A stretch of 21,908 nt of DNA from Verrucomicrobia bacterium UBA1727 (GTDB taxonomy: Bacteria > Verrucomicrobiota > Kiritimatiellia > RFP12 > UBA1067), in the NCBI GenBank assembly GCA_002315875.1, contig DCIL01000081.1, forward strand, positions 1 to 21,908, read 5' to 3'. Positions 1-7,391 of this stretch are shown here, one piece after another. The notes beneath the pieces are model-generated. The model did not search any database. It worked only from the letters and a program-made list of their open reading frames with translations, and was not told where the DNA came from. The position numbers were made by a program, and so were the translations under genes. Numbering within the stretch: position 1 is the stretch's first letter; every line of letters starts with the position of its first letter.

Positions 1-82
1 GGGGCGAACGCTCGTCGGCCGCGACAATACGATAGGTCGCGTGGTTGTTGCAACCGGTGCGACGCATTCTCAACTTAACCAT
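1..82 (-). CDS. rpsP: 30S ribosomal protein S16, N-terminal part (runs off the left edge)
   Basis: Reading leftwards from an ATG at 82-80, the 27 visible codons give MVKLRMRRTGCNNHATYRIV followed by AADERSP. This matches the conserved S16 N-terminus (MVKIRLxRxGxxxxPxYRIVxADSRSP in family memory). S16 is a small-subunit protein that helps 30S assembly. The start is supported by an AAGGAG Shine-Dalgarno at 93-98, ten bases upstream, and by a well-formed promoter further upstream. The rest of the gene lies outside the window. In many bacteria rpsP leads an rpsP-rimM-trmD-rplS cluster; that cannot be checked here. It is on the same strand as the CotH gene but has its own promoter. Identification is from sequence pattern alone, yet the match is close. 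Confidence 0.93.
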   Translation of the reverse strand, partial: MVKLRMRRTGCNNHATYRIVAADERSP

Positions 83-92
83 TGTTTTTGTT

Positions 93-98
93 CTCCTT
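93..98 (-). promoter_or_regulatory. Shine-Dalgarno site of rpsP
   Basis: The minus strand reads AAGGAG ten bases before the rpsP ATG at 82. It shows that this organism uses canonical SD initiation for at least some first genes of operons, which makes the SD-less starts elsewhere in the window stand out. Confidence 0.75.
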
Positions 99-119
99 CA
101 GTGGATGAATTTGGCGCGT

Positions 120-148
120 AGTATATCATAAGGCGCCTCAGCATGCAA
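120..148 (-). promoter_or_regulatory. sigma70-type promoter of rpsP
   Basis: On the minus strand a -35 box TTGCAT (143-148) and a -10 box TATACT (120-125) are separated by exactly 17 bp. Transcription would start near 113 and give a leader of about 30 nt containing the SD. It sits between the end of the CotH gene (180) and rpsP, so rpsP need not depend on read-through. Confidence 0.7.
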
Positions 149-179
149 GAGGGAATCAGATAAACGAATTCCGCCCCTG

Positions 180-3134
180 TCAATGCTGCACCTTCAAGTA
201 TCCGGCATCACCCCCGAAATCGGGCGAAACCGTCAAAATCACACGTCCGTCCGCGCCTTGAGCCGCACTCACGTCTTCCGATGCGACCTCCACCCAGTTC
301 GTCACGCTTCCGTCCGACATGCGCACCCTTTCGCGCAACGCCTCCTTGGCCATCGCCACGGCTGCCGCGCCATCACGCAGTTCGACCGTCAGATAAAAAT
401 CGTCCGAATCTGCCGCGGAGAATTCAACGATCTCAAGCTCCGGCGACAGCGTGAAAAGATACGGCGCATACAGAATCGGCGCGAGACGGTACGAGGTATA
501 GGCGAGCGAGCGCTGTGCCGCGGTGGCGGTGGCAAGTCCCCCGGCCTTGGTGAAATCGCGGAACTTCACATACTCGGCCACCGTGGTCACATTGCTGACC
601 GCCTCCGAGTCCGCGGCAAAGCCAAGCTCCACGGACAGTGCCGCGGCAATCGAGTCCTTCTCAGACGGCGCGGCGCTCGTGTTCATCTTCACACTCGCCA
701 TCAGCGTTTCAACGGACGCGAATTGCTTGTCGAGCCACGCCATGCGCTCGGTGAGGTAGGTGGTGAACTTCTTAGTGTCCTCCTCGAACCAGCGACGCGT
801 CCATTTCTGCTTGGCGAAATACGACTCATCGGCCCAACGGACGCGATCAGCCGCCGCGGACTCGGCGAGGTAATTGTGACGCGTGGCGATGAGTCCATCA
901 TCCCCGAGCACCTCGTTCATCATGAAAGGACGAACCTTGTTCCAATAGATCTCGTATGCCGTGAGGCAGAAATACGGATCATCGAGCCATTCACGATAAA
1001 AGTTGGGACGCAGTATCACCTTGACGCCCTGAACCGTATTGGTCTGATCTCCAATCTTGCTCACCTTCCAGCCCTCGGCCCAGGTGCCGACCGCGGCACT
1101 TCCGCAGCCCCAGTCGAAGTCCCAAACCGGACCGAACTTCAGCTTCTTGCCGCGGTCCTTGTAGGCGAAGCGGCTCTTGTAACTCGCATCGTTGTTGCCC
1201 ATCGTCTCCAGCACCAGCCAGTATCCGGCCATCGACTCGATGTCCGCCATCTCAGCGTAATGCTGTCCGTTCGTCCCGTATCCTTTCTTAGAACAGTAGG
1301 CGCTTTCGAAGTCCGCCCAGAACTTCTGCATCGTCCCGAACATCCGCGTGCTCGTCTGGGCGAACTCGGGCGTATCGATCATAACTCTGAGACCATAGCC
1401 AGTGGTGAACTTCGACTCGTTGTCATACTCGCTGCTGAGCTCGTAGATGTAGCCACCGGAGAAGTCAAGTCCGTCCCCTTCCTCGGTATCCATCCACGAA
1501 AGGTCGGTCTCGACGTGTCCCTCGCTTTCGATCGTATCCGACCAATCGAAGACATTGACGCGGTTTGAATCGACTCTGATGTGTTCGCCCAGCAGATAAT
1601 TGCCGCGGAACTCGCCATTGAAGATGACGTCCACGAACTGCATGTTCATCCTGAGCACGTCCACAGCGTCCGCAAGATCGCCTGCGATCACGTTGCGCTG
1701 ATAGCATTCGTCGATCCAGTTCGAAAGGAGTACCCAATGCTTGTTCTTACCGTAACCGAAAACGTTCGTCTTCTTGTCGAGTTTGAGTTTATACGGCTTT
1801 TTGGGGAATCCCCAGCTCGAATTGCCGCGTCCCTTGATCTCGGTGCGTCCGTTATACTGCTCCTTGAACTCATCATTGCCCTGAATGCGCAGAACCGCGC
1901 CTTCGTAATTGGTCTTGACCTGAATGTCGGTTCCATCGTCCGTATCGATATAGACGACCGGCAGGCGGGAGAAGAAGAAATCGTTGGACGAGATGAGTCC
2001 CGCGCCATCAACGATTTCGAGCTTCATCCAATGCGCGAGATCGGCAGTGACCGGCTTGTAACTCGTCGCCAGGGAGCGCGGCATCTCTTCATAGACCTTG
2101 AGCGGACTGCCGCGAAGCCAACGATAGCCGTACTCCGGTGCAATGCCGAGGAAAGTCGAGACGGCGGGCTCGAGTATCTTGCCGAGACGGGGACGCGACA
2201 CGTCCAGAGAAACCTCGCCACGCATCACGCCACCGAAGCGATGCATCTCACCATCGGAGAAGTCGAGCAGGAGATCACGCACCGTCACCCGCTCGCTGCC
2301 ATTGGTGATCGTGACCTCGCCAGCCACCCTGACGACATCGCCGGTCGTTCCCGGCGCCCGCGTTGCCGCGGTACCGACCGCGTCTTCCCAATTCGAGGCG
2401 TCGTCCCATCCGCCGGACGCCCCACCGCGCCAGACGAAGACCTCATCTTCCTCGATGCGATCCGCGCCAGAACTCGCGGCAACCTGTCCGATTCCCAAAT
2501 AGCCGACTTCCGAAACCTCCTTTCCGTTCGCGGACGGAATCGTCGGCATCCACACCTCGCCGGTGGGACACCTGAGCCGCACGTAATCATCACCGATCTT
2601 GACCGCGTAGCTGACATATCTCGTACTGCCGATCGTCTTGAGTTCGATGAACCCGTCGATCCATTCGTTCGCCGCGAGGGTGAGATTGTCAGAAACAAGT
2701 TCCTTCCAGCCGGCGGCGGACCATCCGAGCAGCTTCGGACATCCCTCGTCCGCCCCCGTCGTCATCACCGCGCCCGCCACGTCGTCCCCCGGCGTTACGT
2801 TCGGATCCATCGCAAAGGACTCGACCCGGAAGGTAAAGGCCACGCGGGACGACTTGCCGGCGAGAGACGGATCATCGACCTTGAACGCAAGGTTGGTGAT
2901 TTCGGAACTGGCGACATCAAGCACAATCCGTTCGCCGTCCGCGGCAGCAATGGCTGACGCCTGATCGGACACCACCCATCTGCCGCCGCTCGCGCCCTTC
3001 GTCGAGCCGTCCTGAAGCGTCTCGCCCGCGGCATATCCGTCAAACGACACGCTGAACTTTTGCGACCAAACCGCTTCCGCCAGCGCCACCGGCACCAGCG
3101 CCACCGTCAGCAACGATAGTACATTTCTCCTCAC
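180..3134 (-). CDS. Secreted CotH-family protein kinase with N-terminal LamG-like region
   Basis: The protein has 984 aa from a GTG start. A signal peptide (VRRNVLSLLTVALVPVALAEA) is followed by a LamG-like beta region (about 24-235), a W-x-G...DASNW segment (about 235-290) of the kind seen near PATR repeats, and a CotH domain (about 393-690). CotH hallmarks seen are GRGNSSW..PKKPYKLKL, LLSNWIDECYQRN, GNYLLGEHIRVDSNRVN, GNNDASYKSRF and GPVWDFDW. CotH proteins are atypical kinases; Bacillus CotH phosphorylates spore-coat proteins. Asp649 and Asp672 look like the metal/catalytic pair. The GTG is chosen because GGAG lies 7 nt upstream and because an earlier ATG at 3227 would overlap the upstream gene and precede the signal peptide with about 31 unlikely residues. 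It follows the PATR gene by 23 bp, so co-transcription is likely. The C-terminal 250 residues are not recognised. Confidence 0.88.
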   Translation of the reverse strand: MRRNVLSLLTVALVPVALAEAVWSQKFSVSFDGYAAGETLQDGSTKGASGGRWVVSDQASAIAAADGERIVLDVASSEITNLAFKVDDPSLAGKSSRVAFTFRVESFAMDPNVTPGDDVAGAVMTTGADEGCPKLLGWSAAGWKELVSDNLTLAANEWIDGFIELKTIGSTRYVSYAVKIGDDYVRLRCPTGEVWMPTIPSANGKEVSEVGYLGIGQVAASSGADRIEEDEVFVWRGGASGGWDDASNWEDAVGTAATRAPGTTGDVVRVAGEVTITNGSERVTVRDLLLDFSDGEMHRFGGVMRGEVSLDVSRPRLGKILEPAVSTFLGIAPEYGYRWLRGSPLKVYEEMPRSLATSYKPVTADLAHWMKLEIVDGAGLISSNDFFFSRLPVVYIDTDDGTDIQVKTNYEGAVLRIQGNDEFKEQYNGRTEIKGRGNSSWGFPKKPYKLKLDKKTNVFGYGKNKHWVLLSNWIDECYQRNVIAGDLADAVDVLRMNMQFVDVIFNGEFRGNYLLGEHIRVDSNRVNVFDWSDTIESEGHVETDLSWMDTEEGDGLDFSGGYIYELSSEYDNESKFTTGYGLRVMIDTPEFAQTSTRMFGTMQKFWADFESAYCSKKGYGTNGQHYAEMADIESMAGYWLVLETMGNNDASYKSRFAYKDRGKKLKFGPVWDFDWGCGSAAVGTWAEGWKVSKIGDQTNTVQGVKVILRPNFYREWLDDPYFCLTAYEIYWNKVRPFMMNEVLGDDGLIATRHNYLAESAAADRVRWADESYFAKQKWTRRWFEEDTKKFTTYLTERMAWLDKQFASVETLMASVKMNTSAAPSEKDSIAAALSVELGFAADSEAVSNVTTVAEYVKFRDFTKAGGLATATAAQRSLAYTSYRLAPILYAPYLFTLSPELEIVEFSAADSDDFYLTVELRDGAAAVAMAKEALRERVRMSDGSVTNWVEVASEDVSAAQGADGRVILTVSPDFGGDAGYLKVQH

Positions 3135-3141
3135 AAGCGAA

Positions 3142-3145
3142 CTCC
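3142..3145 (-). promoter_or_regulatory. Ribosome binding site fixing the GTG start of the CotH gene
   Basis: GGAG on the minus strand lies 7 nt before the GTG at 3134-3132, inside the 23-bp gap after the PATR gene stop (3158-3160). The hydrophobic signal sequence begins four codons after this GTG, so GTG initiation explains both the export signal and the spacing. Confidence 0.7.
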
Positions 3146-3157
3146 GGTTTCGTCCGA

Positions 3158-6100
3158 TTAACGCACCAAAATCAGCATACCGCGGCGACAAGCGGCCCAG
3201 AACTTGCCAATCCGTTTCCAGAGCCACTTCGCCGGCAATCCTTCAGCCGTCGAAAGCTCCCCACCGGACACGGTGCCTGTGACCTCAAGCGCATCGTGAC
3301 GCGCAGCCGCGCGCGAAAGTCCATCGCCATTAACAAAGGTCGCAACCGCCTGCGATCCGATGACGAGATTGCCGTCGATCGTCAGTTTCTGGATCGTGCC
3401 GTTAGCGACCTGGAAGACGAACGAATCACTGACCGTAAGCGCACCGCTCGTCCGAATCGTTCCGCCCTGGCTGGTAACGCTCTTGAGCGTCACATCCTCC
3501 GCACCGACATCAAGGGTCGCACCGCTGCCGACTCCGAGTCCGCAGCTCGAGTCCAGCGCCTGCGTCTCCTGCTCCGGCCATTCCGTGCCAGAATTGATCC
3601 ACTTGTCGCGCAGGTACTTCTCGGTCGCGAGAATCTCCGATTCACTAAGCCGCACTGAATAACCGATGACTTCCGCGACATGCATCATACATCCGCGGCT
3701 ACCGCTGTAGCTGCCGAGCGTCCAGGTCCTATTCTTGAGATGGTCGCTTGCGGCATGCGCGCCATCCGCCCGCATCACGTAACTGAGCACATCACCGGCA
3801 TAATCAAACGCGACATCGGTAGTCAACGACTTGTCCGCACCATTTATGCGAACGAGATCCCTGCTGCTATTGAAATAGGTCGGACCACGGACCTGGACCG
3901 AATAACCATCACCAGAAGTCCATGTTACTACGTGGATGCCGCGATCCACGCCCTCGGGACCAAAGACGTATTTGTTGGAACACTTGACGGACTTCATCAC
4001 GAGGAACAAGGTCATGAGATCAACGGCCTTGTTGTTGCCAGAGGCATCACTTGATGCGATCTTACAATTGGCGCTGCTGAAATACACCGAGGGCTTGCCG
4101 GAGTTCCAGCCGGTCGGTTTAAAGACGGGACGATACGCTGTGTCCGCAATGTTACGGAAGCACTTGACCGCACAGAGATCATTGGAACGGCAATACCAGC
4201 GCAGAAGCTGTCCCGTCTCATTCGTGTAGCTGGGCAAATCCGGCCACGCTGCATCAAGCCAGAAAGCGAGATCGTGAAGCGGCGGCTCGAGATTGCTCGC
4301 CTTGATCGTAGTGTCGCCCGTACCCGAGAGTACCATCGTAGCACCGTTACGAAGAACCACTTCGTGCGAACCGGACGGCGTGACATACGTGACATTACCG
4401 GTCACGCGGCCGCGGAAAGTGTCCGTTCCACTGACCGTCAACCGCGCGGGAGTGCTCGCGCTGTTGGTGATTACGCCGTCGCCGGACAGCGATGCGACGG
4501 TCTGATCGGCACCATTAAGGTCGACAATAGCTCCGGTGGCGATGGAAAGCGCACCATTAGCCGGCAGACACGCCGTCGTCGGCAGCTGACACGCTTCAGC
4601 CGAATGCTCGGTGAAGAGTCCGGGATGCCACTTCTTCATGAGATAATTCTCGACCGCCAGATATTCCGGCTTGGTGAGTACACGCTTGAAGGAAATGACC
4701 TCGCCAATGTTTCCGGCCCAGGAACGGTCCGCATTGCAGCCGATGTACGCCTTGAAATTCGAGTAGTGATTGTATCCGCCAGCGCCCAAGTAGTGGGACG
4801 GAACAAACAGCCCGGCGATATGCGCCGACCCGTCCGCTGACTTGGTCATGCCAGAGTTCCCGCTATTAATTGTTTTGCCGTCAAAACGTCCAAAAGACGC
4901 AGTAGGCCAATAATCCTGTTGCGCCGTCCTACCCAAGACGAGATTTCCACCGCTTCCAATGCGCAGGGAGACGTCGCCCGTGCCATAGCCAACCACGGAA
5001 CCATTGTCATAATTATAGTCGCTATCCGTCTTAAATACGATGAAGAGCGTACGATTCTCGGTCGAGGCATTCGGCGTAAGGCGACTGGACTTCTTGAATC
5101 CGCCTTCAGCACCAGAAGTTCCGTCCGCCATGAAACTCATGAATTTCTTGCCGTTAAAGTCCTGAGAGTCGGTCACATAAGTCGGAGCGGGATACGACGT
5201 GTCCGTCGTGCTGCCGGTGAAATAGACATCGCCGATCTTCGAATTGATTCGCGTCACCTTACCATCGGAAACGGTCACCGTAGATTCGTCAGAGGGGTCT
5301 ATCCAGAACGAGACGTCGGACTCATTGAAGAGCGAACCGCCGAGCTTGAGTGTTCCACCCTTCACTGTAGTTCCGCCGGTGTAGGCATTGTTCGTTCCGC
5401 AGAGGACGAGCTGGTTGGCGCCTTCCTTAACGAGAGAAAGCTTGGTACCGTCCGTACCGTCCGCAAGTTGTCCCGCCAGCACCGAATAACCGAGATTCGC
5501 CGTTGTCAGCGTTACATCGGAATTGGTCGAGGTAAGGGTCGCGTCCTGATCGAGGTAGATGTGATTCGTACGGAGATCGCCGCCGAGCGCGAGTTTCGAT
5601 CCGTTCTGGACGTATGTAGTGGCAACCCGAGCGGGATGAGTCAACGCCAGATTCGCCTTCTGAAGAATGAGAATACCGGACTTACCGACGAAGTAATTGG
5701 TGATTGTCTGATACTTCGAAAGATTGCAGAACGCGAGCCGAGAGTCGGACGCGGCAAGATTGATGTCACCTGAACCCAAGGTGCCATCACCGGACACAGT
5801 CAGGACCGTAGCAGCGGCCACCTTGATCGCACCACCGAAGGTGTTGTTGCCATTCGTCAATTCAACGACACTGCCGTTAACCGTGAGTCCGCCGCGGCCG
5901 GTTACGGGGCCGGAAAACCTGAGAAGCGCCTTATCGGATGAGCCGACCATCACATCATCTTCGAGAAAGGTCGAGCCGGACTGTTCAAAAAGCTTATACT
6001 GCCAACCAGCGCCGCTGACAACGAGCGCGAGCCTGTCACCGCCGCCCGCAAGTCGAAATGTGCAATTGAACTTGTTATTGTTCTTGAGCGTGGACACGCT

Positions 6101-7327
6101 GAAGTTGAGCACTCCGCCCCAGGCCGGCGAAGCGCTGTCGCAACCGCTCACCGAGATCTCGGCCGTAGAGGCGATCTTATCGGAGGTGATGCCGGCGGAG
6201 GACATCGAAGTGCCGCAGAAGCGCAACTTGCCGTCCAACTGGGAATTGTACTGGGAGAAGTTGATCGTCGGACGAGTTCCGTTCGCAGACGCTACCGAAG
6301 CGAAAGTAATGCCATCCGTCGGTACGGTCATCGTTCCCGTCACCCTCAGTGTCGTATTTGCATCGATCGCGGGACGCCACACGTAGCCCTCGTTCGTCTC
6401 GAACGAAATGTCGCCGGTTTCAATAATCGTATCAGCCGCATCCGTTGGTTCGCCAAATACCTTAGCATTTGCCGGAAGACCTGTGCCGGCTTTCCAACCC
6501 TCGGTCGCATCGTAATCAAGGAACGAAATTGCGCGTCCCGAAAGCGAGATCATGCCGCCGTCCGGAGCCGTCACGCTTTCCTTGTCCTTGACGAGGAACT
6601 TGCCGCCGGTATAGGTCTTGACGCTCATGATTCCGCCAGTGGTCTTAGTGAACGACTCCGCCGTCAGCGTGCCGTTCGAGACGGACACCTTGCCGTAGCC
6701 CTCGCCATTGTTGAGCGTCGCGAGCTTGGTGGTGTCACCCGCCTTCGGAGGTTCGTACGAGAGCGTACCGTATTTGACGTTGACCGGTACGCCGTTCGCA
6801 CAGAGCGTATCGGTGTTATCGACACCGTTGGTGATTACGAGCGTGCCACAAAGAATGTCGAATGAAGTGAAATCTTTGGGGGACTTCTCAAGCGTAAGAC
6901 GTCCGACGCCCTTCTTGAGGAGCGGATTCGTGCCCTCACCCTTCATCACGATCGAGGTCTTCGCATAAGCGGTTGGGCTCGTGCGCGCGGTCGAAATCCA
7001 CGGACAGGGTCCAACGAACTTGATGTCCTGTCCATAGATCCGGTTCGCATACGTCTTGAGGAAGTCAAGTCCCGAAAGCTCCAAGCCGGAAATGTTCTGG
7101 TTGTAGTAGTTTTCAGAAACGCCGCGATCGGAAGGCGAGCCATCCATCCCGAAGGTCGCGATACCACCGCCACCCGGAGGCGCATAGACATCCCAAGCAT
7201 GTGCCGATGCCCAAGACCGCGGCTGCCACGCGTTACTGATCCCATTGATGGCATCTACGCGCTCAGCGCGAGCTGAAAACACTCCAGCCACTACAATGGC
7301 GAATACAAACGGTTTACGGTATTTCAT
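3158..7327 (-). CDS. Large secreted PATR-repeat protein with two LamG-like modules (surface or adhesin type)
   Basis: The protein has 1389 aa. A Sec signal peptide (residues 1-21, cleavage after ARA) is followed by low-complexity Gly/Thr/Ser/Asn-rich beta repeats. Autotransporter-associated (PATR) units are visible at about 479-523 (LTVNGSVVELTNGNNTFGGA) and 630-666 (KEGANQLVLCGTNNAYTGGT), with a weaker one near 145-168. Two concanavalin/LamG-like modules lie at about 673-900 and 1016-1246. They look like an internal duplication: each starts FW[IL]D and ends EV[IL].[FY]...L...E....E.YL..KW. No outer-membrane beta-barrel is present; the chain ends with a basic hydrophobic tail (KRIGKFWAACRRGMLILVR). 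It is probably a right-handed beta-helix/sandwich surface protein. Its job is inferred to be binding or structural, not enzymatic. It is the first gene of a unit with the CotH kinase, with a promoter in the 60-bp gap upstream and no SD. Confidence 0.85.
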   Translation of the reverse strand: MKYRKPFVFAIVVAGVFSARAERVDAINGISNAWQPRSWASAHAWDVYAPPGGGGIATFGMDGSPSDRGVSENYYNQNISGLELSGLDFLKTYANRIYGQDIKFVGPCPWISTARTSPTAYAKTSIVMKGEGTNPLLKKGVGRLTLEKSPKDFTSFDILCGTLVITNGVDNTDTLCANGVPVNVKYGTLSYEPPKAGDTTKLATLNNGEGYGKVSVSNGTLTAESFTKTTGGIMSVKTYTGGKFLVKDKESVTAPDGGMISLSGRAISFLDYDATEGWKAGTGLPANAKVFGEPTDAADTIIETGDISFETNEGYVWRPAIDANTTLRVTGTMTVPTDGITFASVASANGTRPTINFSQYNSQLDGKLRFCGTSMSSAGITSDKIASTAEISVSGCDSASPAWGGVLNFSVSTLKNNNKFNCTFRLAGGGDRLALVVSGAGWQYKLFEQSGSTFLEDDVMVGSSDKALLRFSGPVTGRGGLTVNGSVVELTNGNNTFGGAIKVAAATVLTVSGDGTLGSGDINLAASDSRLAFCNLSKYQTITNYFVGKSGILILQKANLALTHPARVATTYVQNGSKLALGGDLRTNHIYLDQDATLTSTNSDVTLTTANLGYSVLAGQLADGTDGTKLSLVKEGANQLVLCGTNNAYTGGTTVKGGTLKLGGSLFNESDVSFWIDPSDESTVTVSDGKVTRINSKIGDVYFTGSTTDTSYPAPTYVTDSQDFNGKKFMSFMADGTSGAEGGFKKSSRLTPNASTENRTLFIVFKTDSDYNYDNGSVVGYGTGDVSLRIGSGGNLVLGRTAQQDYWPTASFGRFDGKTINSGNSGMTKSADGSAHIAGLFVPSHYLGAGGYNHYSNFKAYIGCNADRSWAGNIGEVISFKRVLTKPEYLAVENYLMKKWHPGLFTEHSAEACQLPTTACLPANGALSIATGAIVDLNGADQTVASLSGDGVITNSASTPARLTVSGTDTFRGRVTGNVTYVTPSGSHEVVLRNGATMVLSGTGDTTIKASNLEPPLHDLAFWLDAAWPDLPSYTNETGQLLRWYCRSNDLCAVKCFRNIADTAYRPVFKPTGWNSGKPSVYFSSANCKIASSDASGNNKAVDLMTLFLVMKSVKCSNKYVFGPEGVDRGIHVVTWTSGDGYSVQVRGPTYFNSSRDLVRINGADKSLTTDVAFDYAGDVLSYVMRADGAHAASDHLKNRTWTLGSYSGSRGCMMHVAEVIGYSVRLSESEILATEKYLRDKWINSGTEWPEQETQALDSSCGLGVGSGATLDVGAEDVTLKSVTSQGGTIRTSGALTVSDSFVFQVANGTIQKLTIDGNLVIGSQAVATFVNGDGLSRAAARHDALEVTGTVSGGELSTAEGLPAKWLWKRIGKFWAACRRGMLILVR

Positions 7328-7336
7328 CTGGTTACC

Positions 7337-7345
7337 ATTCTAACA
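7337..7345 (-). promoter_or_regulatory. Possible second, start-proximal extended -10 for the PATR gene
   Basis: The minus strand reads TGTTAGAAT, an extended -10 (TG-n-TAGAAT), ending 9 nt before the ATG at 7327. Used as a promoter, it would give a leader of about 3 nt. No good -35 accompanies it, so the upstream TATTAT promoter is preferred. Confidence 0.35.
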
Positions 7346-7361
7346 CAATTTACACACGCGT

Positions 7362-7391
7362 ATAATACCAAAAAAATGGTTTCCCTGTCAC
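7362..7391 (-). promoter_or_regulatory. Promoter of the PATR/CotH unit
   Basis: On the minus strand a -35 box GTGACA (7386-7391, five of six consensus bases) and a -10 box TATTAT (7362-7367) are 18 bp apart. The -10 is preceded by TGG, making it extended. The -35 overlaps the stop codon of the upstream glycosidase gene (7388-7390). A run of seven T on this strand precedes the -10. The predicted leader is about 27-28 nt and has no SD. Confidence 0.62.

Noticed and set aside
183..2957. Long plus-strand open frames (461 and 458 codons) opposite the CotH gene
   Set aside because: The CotH domain motifs and signal peptide on the minus strand are clear. The plus-strand products show no domain, signal or plausible start context.
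3135..3227. Starting the CotH gene at the ATG at 3227
   Set aside because: It would overlap the PATR gene by 70 bp, place about 31 unlikely residues before the signal peptide and lack an SD. The GTG at 3134 has GGAG at 7 nt.
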